Assembly (NCBI GenBank): GCA_041741095.1
Contig: JBGSKQ010000013.1
Location: 1-64,000, forward strand
Length of the DNA: 64,000 bases
From: UBA6168 sp041741095
GTDB taxonomy: Bacteria; Bacteroidota; Bacteroidia; Chitinophagales; Saprospiraceae
Direction: 5' to 3'
Shown: in pieces, positions 42,443-51,081 of the stretch
Layout of the letters: every line of letters starts with the position of its first letter
Numbering within the stretch: position 1 is the stretch's first letter
Made by a program: the position numbers and the translations under genes
Notes under the pieces: generated by a model
Database searches by the model: none
What the model was told of the DNA's origin: nothing
What the model saw: the letters and a program-made list of their open reading frames with translations, nothing else

Positions 42443-42688
42443 ATGACAGCTACCTTGTCGGCACAAGATCAAATTGCAAATTTCATAGCGGATGCCATTC
42501 CTGAACGCATCATGTCCTTTAAGTTTTCGGCGGCGGTTCAAAAAAGGATCCAAGACTTGGTAGATCGGAAAAAACAAGGCAACATCTCCCTGGAAGAAAA
42601 AGAAGAGCTTGACCGATACCTTCTTTATGACAACTTAATTGGTCTGGCAAAAGCCCGTGCAAGCGTACGCATCGCTAAAAATGAGTAA
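42443..42688 (+). CDS. small helical protein paired with HNH endonuclease
   Basis: 81 residues, predicted helical throughout (FIADAIPERIMSFKFSAAVQ, RIQDLVDRKKQGNISLEEKE, ELDRYLLYDNLIGLAKARAS). It overlaps the HNH gene by eight bases. Such small proteins regularly precede stand-alone HNH genes in cyanobacteria and Bacteroidota, and the layout resembles an antitoxin-toxin pair, but no activity has been shown to my knowledge. It has no DNA-binding motif that I can see. Confidence 0.75.
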   Translation: MTATLSAQDQIANFIADAIPERIMSFKFSAAVQKRIQDLVDRKKQGNISLEEKEELDRYLLYDNLIGLAKARASVRIAKNE

Positions 42689-43097
42689 AAAAATCCCCCC
42701 ACATCTAAAACTTTTAGTTGCTGACCGGGCGGGTTACCGATGTGAGTATTGCCTGATCCCGGAAATTTTCCTTGCAACAACTTTTCATGCTGACCATGTA
42801 AGAAGTTTAAAACATAAAGGAAAAACCGTCTTGGACAACCTTGCATTTTGCTGCCCGCACTGCAACCAAAACAAAGGAAGCAATATCGCTACTTTTGAAG
42901 ATGAAGAAGGCGAAAATCTTGTCCGATTATACAATCCAAGAAAGGATAAGTGGGAAGACCATTTTTATTTACAGGATGGCAAAATACTGTCAAAAACCAA
43001 AATAGGCGAAGCTACTGTCACCATCCTTGAATTTAACCTTCCCGAAAGGGTATTACTAAGATTTGAATTGATGAAAGCTGGTTATTATTATTTTTGA
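42681..43097 (+). CDS. HNH endonuclease
   Basis: 138 residues starting MSKKIPPHLKLL, at the ATG inside the end of the preceding gene; a frame extension upstream is not used. The domain shows ADRAGYRCEYCLIP (zinc Cys pair), FHADHVRSLKHKGKTVLDNL (AxH catalytic histidine region) and AFCCPHCNQNKGSN (second Cys pair and Asn). This is a Cys4-type HNH nuclease like McrA/phage homing types. The C-terminal half (GENLVRLYNPRKDKWEDHFY) is the usual extension of the bacterial HNH_5 group. Probably cleaves DNA; target unknown. Confidence 0.88.
   Translation: MSKKIPPHLKLLVADRAGYRCEYCLIPEIFLATTFHADHVRSLKHKGKTVLDNLAFCCPHCNQNKGSNIATFEDEEGENLVRLYNPRKDKWEDHFYLQDGKILSKTKIGEATVTILEFNLPERVLLRFELMKAGYYYF
43089..43096 (+). 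promoter_or_regulatory. candidate -7 box for the PepSY gene
   Basis: TATTTTTG, ending at the last base of the HNH stop region and 16 bases before the TTG start of the PepSY gene. Confidence 0.35.
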
Positions 43098-43111
43098 CCT
43101 AAATTCAACCT

Positions 43112-43669
43112 TTGAAACCCACCGAAAAAATAGCCAGCACTACCCGTACCTACCGCCGCATGCATAAATGGGTGGCGGTTCCCTTGTTGTTTTTTATGTT
43201 TATTATCGGCCTGACCGGGGTTTTATTGGGCTGGAAAAAACAGGCGAACCTGACCCCGCCTACCGAAAAAGGAGTAGCAACAAACGCTGAAAAATGGTTG
43301 AGCCTGGACAGCGTCCAACTAATAGCCATGCGATTTTCTACCGATAGCCTAAACGGCGCTGAAATTGACCGCATAGACATCCGACCGTCCAAAGGCATCG
43401 CCAAGATCATTTTTACAAGCGATTATACCGAATTGCAAATTGACCTAACAACGGGCAAAATCAGCCACATTCAAAAACGCTGGAACGACCTGATCGAACA
43501 AATACACGATGGCACCATCATGGACAGATGGATCGGCACCGAGGGCGACCCTTTCAAAATTGGTTATACCACGTTGACCTCAATGGGATTGATGCTGTTG
43601 TCCCTCAGCGGTTTTTGGTTGTGGTGGAACCCAAAGCGCATCCGCAAGCTGAAACGCCACACAGATTGA
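43112..43669 (+). CDS. PepSY-associated TM domain protein
   Basis: 185 residues. A TTG start (KPTEKIASTTRTYRRMHKW) is chosen because the charged segment before the first helix matches the family; the first ATG (MHKWVAVPLL) is an alternative. Two membrane helices (about 22-42 and 157-174) flank a periplasmic PepSY-like domain (IDIRPSKGIAKIIFTSDYTE, LQIDLTTGKISHIQKRWNDL IEQIHDGTIM). The family is often linked to iron-siderophore uptake or ferric reductases; no such genes are adjacent. Confidence 0.8.
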   Translation: MKPTEKIASTTRTYRRMHKWVAVPLLFFMFIIGLTGVLLGWKKQANLTPPTEKGVATNAEKWLSLDSVQLIAMRFSTDSLNGAEIDRIDIRPSKGIAKIIFTSDYTELQIDLTTGKISHIQKRWNDLIEQIHDGTIMDRWIGTEGDPFKIGYTTLTSMGLMLLSLSGFWLWWNPKRIRKLKRHTD

Positions 43670-43679
43670 CATAGCCTTT

Positions 43680-43687
43680 TATTTTTG
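43680..43687 (+). promoter_or_regulatory. candidate -7 box for the FkbM-type gene
   Basis: TATTTTTG (TAnnTTTG) directly after the PepSY stop codon; a transcript would start near 43694. Confidence 0.4.
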
Positions 43688-43717
43688 CGGCATAACCAAT
43701 GTTTTCAACTTTATATT

Positions 43718-44632
43718 TTGATCGAAACTACCATATTGGAAAAAAGACTCGAAGCTATTGAGCGGCTGGCAAGGGGAAGTGTCGCACAAAGGTTTTTCAG
43801 CGATCCCTTGCGATATATTTTTGCCATCGGCTTTTGGCGAATCATTTATCCCATCAGGAAAAAAGGAAAGTATGCTCAGGCCAAGACTTTTTTTGGCGTT
43901 GACATGCAAGTCATCCTGCCTGCGGCCACCGAGATTTTTTTGTTTGGAGCAAAGACTCATGATTCGGAAATCAGGCTTGCGAGGTTTTTGATGAAAAACT
44001 TGAAAGCGGGGGATGTTTTTTGCGACGTGGGGGCGCATTTTGGCTATTTCACCTTGTTGGCCTCCCATTTGGTGGGCATAGACGGGAAGGTGTTGGCCGT
44101 AGAAGCCTCCCAATCCACTTTTGGCATTTTGAAGAAAAACACTTCCTCAGTTTCCAATGTGGAAGCAGTTCACCTCGCTGCGAGCGACGAAGACAAATTG
44201 CTGGTTTTCAACGAGTTTCCTCCACTCCTTTCAGAATACAATTCATTGGTTTTACCTGAAAAGGATAGCGCCTGGCTAAAAAACAACCCACCCAAAAAAA
44301 TCGAGGTGCAGGGCGTCAAAATGGATGATTTTTTTAAAAATCAGAGAATCAGACCAAGCATAGTAAAGATGGATGTGGAAGGGGCCGAGCCGCAGGTGTT
44401 GCGGGGAATGGAAGGTTTTTTAAAAAATGAAAAGCCCATTTTAATCATGGAATATTTGATCAGCCAAGGGCAAAACGAAGCCCACCGGGAAGCGGTAAAG
44501 TATGCCAAACAGCTTGGCTATCAATTATTTAGAATAAAAAATGATGGGGAAATTGCGGTATGCGACGATCTGGAAAGCGCCATGCGAAATACAGGGCTGG
44601 ACTCCGACAATGTCGTTTTAAAAAAACAATAA
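43718..44632 (+). CDS. FkbM family methyltransferase
   Basis: 304 residues from a TTG at 43718. The open frame extends to a TTG at 43685, but that codon overlaps a good -7 box; a third TTG at 43736 is also possible, and no ATG is available nearby. The methyltransferase core has DVFCDVGAHFGYFTLLASHL (SAM loop), VLAVEAS (acidic residue) and SIVKMDVEGAEPQVLRGMEG (FkbM signature). FkbM enzymes O-methylate sugars or polyketides, commonly on surface glycans. It converges with the CvpA gene, one base apart. Confidence 0.8.
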   Translation: MIETTILEKRLEAIERLARGSVAQRFFSDPLRYIFAIGFWRIIYPIRKKGKYAQAKTFFGVDMQVILPAATEIFLFGAKTHDSEIRLARFLMKNLKAGDVFCDVGAHFGYFTLLASHLVGIDGKVLAVEASQSTFGILKKNTSSVSNVEAVHLAASDEDKLLVFNEFPPLLSEYNSLVLPEKDSAWLKNNPPKKIEVQGVKMDDFFKNQRIRPSIVKMDVEGAEPQVLRGMEGFLKNEKPILIMEYLISQGQNEAHREAVKYAKQLGYQLFRIKNDGEIAVCDDLESAMRNTGLDSDNVVLKKQ

Positions 44633-44633
44633 A

Positions 44634-45239
44634 CTATTGCTGCTCATCTGTCTTTTCCTCTTCTTCGGGTATGTCAAAAATCGTCGGCTCCGATTCCGAA
44701 CGCTCCATACTTTTTTGCTCCATCCGGTCCATGAATTTGACGGATTCTTGCCAAAACTCCAAAAAACCAGGCTTGATGTGATCGTACACGATTTTCATCT
44801 TGCGGGGAAAATCCTGCAAAAAGGGATAAGTGATTGATTCTGTGGACGTTTTAGTAGAAATGATGCTCGATTTGTCGCCAAACCATATCAGGAAACTGAA
44901 CAAAAGCGTATAGATGGATGCCATCAACATGCCCCCTGCAAATTGATTGATAACATTGATATTGGCAGCTTGCAAGGCCCTAGTCGCAAATTGGGCAACA
45001 AGGCGGATAATGATCATGGTAAGCAAAAAAGCCATCAAAAAACCAGCAATAAACGTAAAGGGGCTGTCGGTATGGAAGGCGGTTTCCAGGAAGCGAGTGG
45101 CCGCAGGGGCCAGTTTAAAAGCGGCCATGATGCCAAAAATAACGGAAAAGACCGTCATAACGGTTTTCAGAATCCCTTTAGAGTAGCCTTGGTAAAAGCC
45201 CCAGGCCACTATCATCAACAGAAGGATGTCTATGATCAT
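44634..45239 (-). CDS. CvpA family membrane protein
   Basis: 201 residues. Four membrane helices (about 4-22, 28-46, 62-82, 101-120) with the CvpA signature IDILLLMIVAWGFYQGYSKG at the N-terminus and VINQFAGGMLMASIYTLLFS. The C-terminal 60 residues are soluble and acidic (EEEEKTDEQQ), as usual in Bacteroidota. CvpA is needed for colicin V export and envelope stability in E. coli; the biochemical role is not settled. Confidence 0.88.
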   Translation of the reverse strand: MIIDILLLMIVAWGFYQGYSKGILKTVMTVFSVIFGIMAAFKLAPAATRFLETAFHTDSPFTFIAGFLMAFLLTMIIIRLVAQFATRALQAANINVINQFAGGMLMASIYTLLFSFLIWFGDKSSIISTKTSTESITYPFLQDFPRKMKIVYDHIKPGFLEFWQESVKFMDRMEQKSMERSESEPTIFDIPEEEEKTDEQQ

Positions 45240-45608
45240 TGCTTTGCTGTTTAAGTTTTCTCAAATGGTCTTTTCATAATCGCCTGCAAGATAGCGTGTT
45301 AGATAAAATTGTGGTCTTATTTTAGACAAACGATAGGTGAAACACTCATTAATCCTTACATTTGTTCGCAACGGGTTTATCCTTAAACCTTCCCCCTACC
45401 ATCAATACCCTTTTGTGCCGACACACTACATATTAATGCCACAAAGTACCTGGCTGGACACCCATCAAAGTCTATCGAGTAGCTACAAACTGACAAATCA
45501 GACCAGGGAAATTCCAGTTGTGGCTCAAGTATTGATTAACATCTTTTGATCCAACAATCAGCCAACATTGTTTACCAGTTTTAGTTACATTCCAAAACTA
45601 CATTTGAA
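45240..45608. other. 369-base gap, no gene seen
   Basis: It contains a TAnnTTTG match TACATTTG (45357-45364) far from any gene. A stretch near 45555-45608 (CCAACATTGTTTACCAGTTT ... ACTACATTTGAAATG) weakly resembles the plus-strand form of promoter-bearing repeat D; that likeness is tentative. A 70-codon open frame here has no protein-like features. Confidence 0.4.
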
Positions 45609-46145
45609 ATGAAGGCATTAGCGACAACCGTTTATTTGTTTTTAGTTGCAATGGTCTTGGCCCAGCCAAGTGCCCAAGGGCAAACCTCTATCAAAGAACA
45701 GCCTGTTCTGCCTACGGTTTTTCTCTTGGGCGAGTTTGAAAACCAATACGAAGAATTGGTGCCCGGCTACCAATCACTGTTGGAATCGTGCCAAAACGAC
45801 ATGAACTCCGCCTTCGAAAAGCTCATCGGCATGATGAGGGAAATGGAGGCTTACGCCAGTTTAACGGGCTACGATTTAAAGGGCATCAATGCCTGGATGC
45901 ATTTTTTCTGGCGGGCTGACGGCACCATCGAGCACATTGGTTTTTATCTAAAACCCAACTCGAAAAACGTCAATACGGATGGGCTGAAAAGTTTCTTATT
46001 GGCCTTCGCCAAGCAATACAAATTCCCTTTGCGTTCCGAAAAAAAGTATAACCACTATTCCAGTTTTTCCTTCCCAATTGCCGTGCAGACGGCTCCAAAC
46101 ATTGATAAAAGCACGGCCAAAAAGAACGGCAACGGCAGAAACTAA
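45609..46145 (+). CDS. hypothetical secreted protein
   Basis: 178 residues with a signal peptide (MKALATTVYLFLVAMVLAQP, cleavage near AQGQ). The mature part has an LLESCQNDMNSAFEKLIGMM helix and a GINAWMHFFWRADGTIEHIG beta segment that resembles TonB-C-like or energy-transducer-like small domains in Bacteroidota, but this is not firm. The basic tail is STAKKNGNGRN. A TACATTTG box ends only two bases before the ATG, too close to act as promoter from this start. Confidence 0.65.
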   Translation: MKALATTVYLFLVAMVLAQPSAQGQTSIKEQPVLPTVFLLGEFENQYEELVPGYQSLLESCQNDMNSAFEKLIGMMREMEAYASLTGYDLKGINAWMHFFWRADGTIEHIGFYLKPNSKNVNTDGLKSFLLAFAKQYKFPLRSEKKYNHYSSFSFPIAVQTAPNIDKSTAKKNGNGRN

Positions 46146-46245
46146 AATGCCAGGCCGCACTACTGTTTGAAAAAGTAGGGTTGCAAAAATTATCTGATTA
46201 TTCAGCGGCTATACCCGCCTGTGGAATTGTGGGTGTCCCTTTATT

Positions 46246-46611
46246 TTAAAAAGGTAAATCCTCATTAACATGGCTTGGCTCGTCGGTAGCAGCGGGAAAA
46301 TCATATTCCGCTACCGGAGCGGGCTGTTGGGCAGCCTGTGCATTGGGTTTTTCCAACCTCCAGGCGTTCAGGTTGGTGAAATATTTACCCTGCCATTCCC
46401 TTCCACGCAGGTCGAAATGGACCTTGATGGGCTGGCCTTCCCCGTAGTCGTCAATAAGTGCGCAACGGTCTTGCGTCAGTTGGAATTTGATGTATTGTGG
46501 GTAGTTGCCATCCTGTATTTCGATGACAAATTCACGGGCTTGGAAGGATGAAGATTTGTTTTCCGCTTCGTACTTTCTCAGGAGTTTTCCCTCAATTTCA
46601 AAACTTGGCAT
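46246..46611 (-). CDS. DUF3127 protein with SSB-like acidic tip
   Basis: 121 residues. The DUF3127 OB-fold-like domain covers residues 1-85: FEIEGKLLRKYEAENKSSSF, REFVIEIQDGNYPQYIKFQL, VHFDLRGREWQGKYFTNLNA WRLEK. A low-complexity Ala/Pro/Gln linker leads to a C-terminus reading HVNEDLPF, very like the DDDIPF tip through which single-strand DNA-binding proteins recruit repair enzymes. OB fold plus linker plus tip makes an SSB-like role plausible. This is inference; DUF3127 is not characterised. Confidence 0.8.
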   Translation of the reverse strand: MPSFEIEGKLLRKYEAENKSSSFQAREFVIEIQDGNYPQYIKFQLTQDRCALIDDYGEGQPIKVHFDLRGREWQGKYFTNLNAWRLEKPNAQAAQQPAPVAEYDFPAATDEPSHVNEDLPF

Positions 46612-46656
46612 TGTTTGAATGTTTTTATCCGAGTGTTGATTTTACCATAAATGAAG

Positions 46657-46682
46657 AACGGAGAATGGTTTCATTCTCCGTT
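46657..46682 (-). terminator. hairpin after the ArsC-like gene
   Basis: AACGGAGAATG (46657-46667) and CATTCTCCGTT (46672-46682) form a perfect 11-bp stem with a 4-base loop, about 65 bases after the ArsC-like stop on the minus strand and upstream of the DUF3127 start. The following bases are only moderately T-rich. Confidence 0.5.
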
Positions 46683-46746
46683 TTCATTCTCACCTTCAAA
46701 AGTAGTGAAGTTTTACTGATTGCGGTTAAAAGGAAATTGTATTTTC

Positions 46747-47133
46747 TTAAAAAATGCTGACCGCAGCCCCCGACTCCATCAGCTTGTAAACGTCCGTGGC
46801 GGTGGTACACAAAATTGCCCTATCCCCACGGATGGCGATGGGAGCTTTTAGCAAGGCAGGGTTGTAGCGCAGCACATTTACCCAATCTTCTTCATCGAAA
46901 TCACGTCCACGTATATCGCTCTGGTAGTAAGGGTGGGCTTTGTTCAACAGTTCTTTTGGGTGCATGTCCAACGATTTCAGAATCTGCCTCCAACTGGTAC
47001 TGGTGGATGGCGCTTTGTCGAAAGAAAAGGTCTTGATGTAGGGGACCAAGCTTTGTGCATGGGCGACCGTTTTGCGGTCGTTGCTTGATTCCGGATTGTA
47101 ATAAATGAGGATTTCACGCTGATGGGTTTTCAT
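46747..47133 (-). CDS. ArsC/Spx-like protein lacking the catalytic cysteine
   Basis: 128 residues. The ArsC fold is recognisable by ILIYYNPESSNDRKTVAHAQ (about 8-27), WRQILKSLDMHPKELLNKAH, the DEEDWVNVLRYNPALLKAPI helix-loop, and AIRGDRAILCTT. In arsenate reductases and Spx the first loop carries the reactive Cys (NPxCSxSR or CxxC); here the equivalent position is Ser (NPESSND), so arsenate-reductase chemistry is unlikely. A regulatory or binding role, or a different active-site thiol, is possible. Confidence 0.75.
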   Translation of the reverse strand: MKTHQREILIYYNPESSNDRKTVAHAQSLVPYIKTFSFDKAPSTSTSWRQILKSLDMHPKELLNKAHPYYQSDIRGRDFDEEDWVNVLRYNPALLKAPIAIRGDRAILCTTATDVYKLMESGAAVSIF

Positions 47134-47355
47134 GTATGCCTATTTTGGTGAAGAAATGTGGACAATTGTAAAATTAAAACAATTAAGCTGCAAAATCAAC
47201 CTTTATCACCTTTTTATTTTGACTATTTTTCAATAACTAAAATACACTTACATTAGAATGCAAATTAGGTAAATTTTGTTCTGGCTGACCTAGAAAAAAT
47301 CTGCCCGTCCAAACTCTTGCAAAATGAGATATTTGCCCGAAATAAGGCAGCGCAC

Positions 47356-47652
47356 ATGATCAACCTTACCAAACATTCTTTGCAAAAATTGGAGAACCTC
47401 TTCCAGGAACTGGGCTATGTCATCCGCTATGAGAAAGGGAATTTCAACTCTGGCTACTGTATCGTCGAGGATAGAAAAATAGCCATTATCAATAAATTTT
47501 ACGATACCGAGGCAAGAATCAACACCCTGCTGGACATCCTCCAAACCGTCGAATTCGACGCAGGCATACTCGGTGAGAAATCTGCCAAATTTTATCAGCA
47601 AATTCTAAAAGCGGGCGTGGAAGAGGATGCAGAAAAGGAAGTTTCAAATTAA
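47356..47652 (+). CDS. conserved hypothetical protein
   Basis: 98 residues from MINLTKHSLQKLENLFQELG, chosen because the coherent sequence starts there; an ATG 13 codons upstream is possible. Soluble, with a helix then GYVIRYEKGNFNSGYCIVED and KIAIINKFYDTEARINTLLD. I recognise the type as a conserved short Bacteroidota protein without known function. The C-terminal ten residues are charged. Convergent with the PorP/SprF gene. Confidence 0.75.
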   Translation: MINLTKHSLQKLENLFQELGYVIRYEKGNFNSGYCIVEDRKIAIINKFYDTEARINTLLDILQTVEFDAGILGEKSAKFYQQILKAGVEEDAEKEVSN

Positions 47653-47682
47653 TGGCTGCCCAAACCGGACGCTTATTCGACT

Positions 47683-48633
47683 TTAAAAATAACGCTGCGG
47701 GGTATCTTCTTCTTGCCAAAAATCATATCCAACCGTTAGCAAATGACTGGCAGGCAACGACACACGGGAATCTTTGTGGTTGTTTCCCTGAAAAGCATAG
47801 CCAAAGCGAAGGCCATTCATGATAAAGGTGGCAGTCAATCCAAATTTGCCCACGCCGCCTACTTTGTCCACCTCTGTGTGGCCAAATAAGGCTCCCACCA
47901 CATAGTTTTCGTTGATAATAAAACTGGCCAGGAATTCAGCAGAAATATATTTTGAAACATCGTTGTCTTCCAACAGCTTTTCGGGCATTGCGTACATCCC
48001 AACATAACGGTACAGTGCCATTGGCCGCATCTTTATCTCATCGAACAGGTGAAAAATACCCCCCAACTGAAAACTTACCGGGCTTTCCCGCACGATACCG
48101 CCGTTTTTATCGTCGCCCAGCGTGAGTATTTTCCAGTCGAAAGCGTTTTGAACGGAGGCTCCGGCGAAGAAATTTTTACGGTAAAAATAAACGCCGGCAC
48201 TGCCGTCCACAGCCATAAAGTCGTTCTGCGAATTGCCATAAAAACTAAAAGTCCGGATATCCACATAGCTGATGCCAAGCCCCAAGCCAAAAGCCATTTT
48301 CCCAATTTCGCCCAAATCAAGCCGATAGGCATAGCTGGGGCGGAGGTTCAGTTCGCCATTGTTGTTGTTGTTATAAAATTGTATCACTGCACCCAATCCG
48401 CCACTATTTACAGGTGCCTGCAAACAGAGCAAGGAAGTTTGGGACAGTAGGCTGGAGGATGAAAAATTGCCAAAATAAATCAGGTCAAAACTGGGGCGGT
48501 CGTTTCTGGCAGAATAAGCTGGGTTGAGCGGGAGGGAGGTAAATTGGTATTGGAGCAGCGAGGCCCGAAAATCCTGGGCTTGGATGGCCGTCATCACACA
48601 GAAAGCCGGGATTAGAAAAGCGTATATTTTCAT
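47683..48633 (-). CDS. PorP/SprF-family type IX secretion outer membrane protein
   Basis: 316 residues with a signal peptide (MKIYAFLIPAFCVMTAIQAQ) and the family opening LLQYQFTSLPLNPAYSARND (about 27-46). It then shows beta-barrel strands to GYDFWQEEDTPQRYF. PorP/SprF proteins accompany T9SS cargo that carry type B C-terminal domains and help anchor them to the surface. No cargo gene is adjacent here, unlike the second copy at 52202. Confidence 0.88.
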   Translation of the reverse strand: MKIYAFLIPAFCVMTAIQAQDFRASLLQYQFTSLPLNPAYSARNDRPSFDLIYFGNFSSSSLLSQTSLLCLQAPVNSGGLGAVIQFYNNNNNGELNLRPSYAYRLDLGEIGKMAFGLGLGISYVDIRTFSFYGNSQNDFMAVDGSAGVYFYRKNFFAGASVQNAFDWKILTLGDDKNGGIVRESPVSFQLGGIFHLFDEIKMRPMALYRYVGMYAMPEKLLEDNDVSKYISAEFLASFIINENYVVGALFGHTEVDKVGGVGKFGLTATFIMNGLRFGYAFQGNNHKDSRVSLPASHLLTVGYDFWQEEDTPQRYF

Positions 48634-48839
48634 GCTTGTTTTGTATTTGTCCCAAAAGTAAAAGTTGAACTTGCAAAAGGCAATTTGACAATTGCAAAAA
48701 GTATTGTCAAGCGTGTTTCACAAAAAAAATACAGCCAAAAAAATAAATTTTCGAATATCCAAAATATGCAAAAAATTGGGAAGGCCCATCATTATTGCAG
48801 CCTCCAACTTTTGTTTTACCTTGTGCCAAATCATTGACC

Positions 48840-50612
48840 ATGAAACTTCCTTCCATCCCTTATTTGCTCGATGTTTTTACTCAAGTGTTGCGCCGTTTTC
48901 CATTGGTCATGCTGTCTGCTACGGTAGGTGTCGTGGCGGCTATAATGCTGATAGACAATGAAATAAGCGACAAGGAAAAGGTTTTGCCAAAACTGCTGAT
49001 GACCGCCTCGTTGGGTTTGCCCTTGTTGATCAGTGCAGCCGTCGCTTCTGAAAAATGGCGCTTGGAGCAGTGGAAAAAATGGCTCCCTACCTTGGCCGCA
49101 GTATTGGGTTTGGCCATTTACTTTTTTACACTTGATTTTCCTGACAACGAACCCGGCGTGAACACAATGATCAGGTATGCTGGCCTGAGCCTTTTTGCAC
49201 ATTTGCTGGTCGCCTACCTTCCCTATCTGGACGCAACGCCAGTGGAAGATTTCTGGGAATACAACAAGCGGCTTTTTGGGAATTTCGTGGTGGGGGTATT
49301 TTACAGCGGTGTTATTTTTGCTGGCCTGGCCATCGCCATTTTGGCAGTTGACAACCTGTTCGATCTGCGCATCAACGAAAAAATTTATGGGCACTTGTTC
49401 GTCTTGGTGGGCGGCATTTTCAATACGGCCTTTTTCCTGGCCAATTTTCCTGTAAAATATGAAGGCATTGCCGAGGCGGGCAGCCCCTATAATGCTGCCA
49501 TCAAAAACTTATCGAAGTTCATCCTCATCCCCATCGTCGGCATCTATTTTTTGATACTATATGCCTATTCCTTTAAAATCCTGGCCACCTGGAACCTGCC
49601 CAAAGGCTGGGTATCCTCGCTGGTGTTGGGCTTTTCGATTGCCGGTATTTTCACCTATTTGCTCAATTATCTTTTGGTGAAATTTGATAACAACAAATTG
49701 GTAACGGGTTACCGCAAATGGTTCTTTTTTGTGCTTTTGCCCATGGTCGGCTTGTTGTTTGTCGGCATTGGAAAACGTATAAATGACTACGGAATTACTG
49801 AGGAGCGCTTTGTCGTGGCCACTGCCGGGATTTGGCTCTTGCTCATGTCATTGTATTTTATTTTTTCAAAAAAGGACAACATCAAATTTATCCCAATCAG
49901 CCTTTCCGTTTTTGCCCTCCTGACGGTGTTGGGGCCACTCAATGCCTTTCGGTTGGCCGGAAAAAGCCAGATGGGCGTTTTAAAAAACCTGTTGGAAAAA
50001 AATGGAATGTTGGCAGACGGCCAGGCGGTACCGGCCAAGGATAGTTTGACTACCCAAGATGCAGAAAGCATCCGCTCCATCCTTTATTATATGCGGGAAC
50101 ATGGCCACCTGGAAAAAGTGAGAGCTTGGTTCCCTTCAATCATGGATACTACCGATCTGGCTGATTGGAACACGGTGGAAAACATGGTACAACTCCTAAA
50201 AGTAGATTATGGCAACGTGCCGAGCCTGAACTGCGGCTTTTATTTCCAACAGGGCTTGAATACTGAAATCGTCGGCTATGAGCGCTTGTGGCATGTGCAG
50301 GCTTACACCAATTCCCCTTTGCCCCAGGGCCAATCTGGTTTTGTTATTTCACAAGACAGCTCGGCTTTAGAGTATATTGAAAATGGTGAAAAGTTGGAAA
50401 AAGTGGACCTGCAAAAACAACTCGAAATGCTAATGGGCAAATATGCCTGTTATGGAAATGCAATCGCTACCGAGGATGCGGTGTTTGAAGTAACAGGAAC
50501 TGGCCACGATTTTAAATTGGTGCTGCAGGATGCTGCATTTTTAAGGAAGGAAAGGCCCAAAATAACCAACTGGAGTGGGCTGGTGCTGGTAGGGCCACGC
50601 ACTTCGCAATAG
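48840..50612 (+). CDS. DUF4153 domain membrane protein
   Basis: 590 residues from MKLPSIPYLLDV; the open frame starts 15 codons earlier with no supporting sequence. About ten membrane helices in the first 370 residues, with the DUF4153 features EDFWEYNKRLFGNFVVGVFY SGVIF and ANFPVKYEG...IKNLSKFILIPIVGIYFLIL. The last 200 residues are soluble (NGMLADGQAVPAKDSLTTQD onward). Function unknown; DUF4153 includes proteins near sensor kinases in other phyla. Confidence 0.85.
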   Translation: MKLPSIPYLLDVFTQVLRRFPLVMLSATVGVVAAIMLIDNEISDKEKVLPKLLMTASLGLPLLISAAVASEKWRLEQWKKWLPTLAAVLGLAIYFFTLDFPDNEPGVNTMIRYAGLSLFAHLLVAYLPYLDATPVEDFWEYNKRLFGNFVVGVFYSGVIFAGLAIAILAVDNLFDLRINEKIYGHLFVLVGGIFNTAFFLANFPVKYEGIAEAGSPYNAAIKNLSKFILIPIVGIYFLILYAYSFKILATWNLPKGWVSSLVLGFSIAGIFTYLLNYLLVKFDNNKLVTGYRKWFFFVLLPMVGLLFVGIGKRINDYGITEERFVVATAGIWLLLMSLYFIFSKKDNIKFIPISLSVFALLTVLGPLNAFRLAGKSQMGVLKNLLEKNGMLADGQAVPAKDSLTTQDAESIRSILYYMREHGHLEKVRAWFPSIMDTTDLADWNTVENMVQLLKVDYGNVPSLNCGFYFQQGLNTEIVGYERLWHVQAYTNSPLPQGQSGFVISQDSSALEYIENGEKLEKVDLQKQLEMLMGKYACYGNAIATEDAVFEVTGTGHDFKLVLQDAAFLRKERPKITNWSGLVLVGPRTSQ

Positions 50613-50656
50613 GCTGGCAACCGGGAAATAAAGAGGTAGAAACCTGATCAAACAAA

Positions 50657-50839
50657 TCAGCAATAACCTAAATCACTATAATCATCCCAAAAAAGTTCAC
50701 GTGGCGCTTGGCCTTGCGACAGTTCACGGGATTCGGCTGGCACCTGCGATTTGTCTTCTTTTGCATTTGCTTTTTTGGCCACCATGGGGGCCTTTTCATC
50801 ACGATCCTTCGTTCGGATCTTTTCTATCAACTTTTTCAT
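50657..50839 (-). CDS. possible small basic protein with aromatic acidic tail
   Basis: 60 residues: a Lys-rich first half (MKKLIEKIRTKDRDEKAPMV AKKANAKEDK) and an acidic aromatic end RELFWDDYSDLGYC. The lysine-rich start and distinctive last ten residues have the look of a short peptide precursor or a peptide tag, but no maturation or export gene is adjacent. It may also be a chance frame; no promoter box seen. Confidence 0.4.
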   Translation of the reverse strand: MKKLIEKIRTKDRDEKAPMVAKKANAKEDKSQVPAESRELSQGQAPRELFWDDYSDLGYC

Positions 50840-51081
50840 GGGTAAAAAAAAATTTTGGTTCCAGGGCAGTTCAAGGATGAGGTGTTGTTCAATGAAATGC
50901 CTAAAATGATTGATTGACTAACAGGACTTTGAGTTGAGATGTTCGTAAAATTGGAGGGAATTTTTGTGCAATTTAAAAAAAATTCCATGCCTTGTCAACT
51001 CTTACGCCAAAGTCTAGTTCTTTTGTTGCGGTACAGTGTAATTTTTTAAAAAATTTCTTGCCAAAAAATCCTTGTTGCACC

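Noticed and set aside
45337..45549. 70-codon open frame between CvpA and a secreted protein
   Set aside because: No protein-like features, no family; chance frame in a gap.
46747..47133. Functional arsenate reductase
   Set aside because: Fold matches but the catalytic Cys is Ser and no arsenic genes are adjacent.
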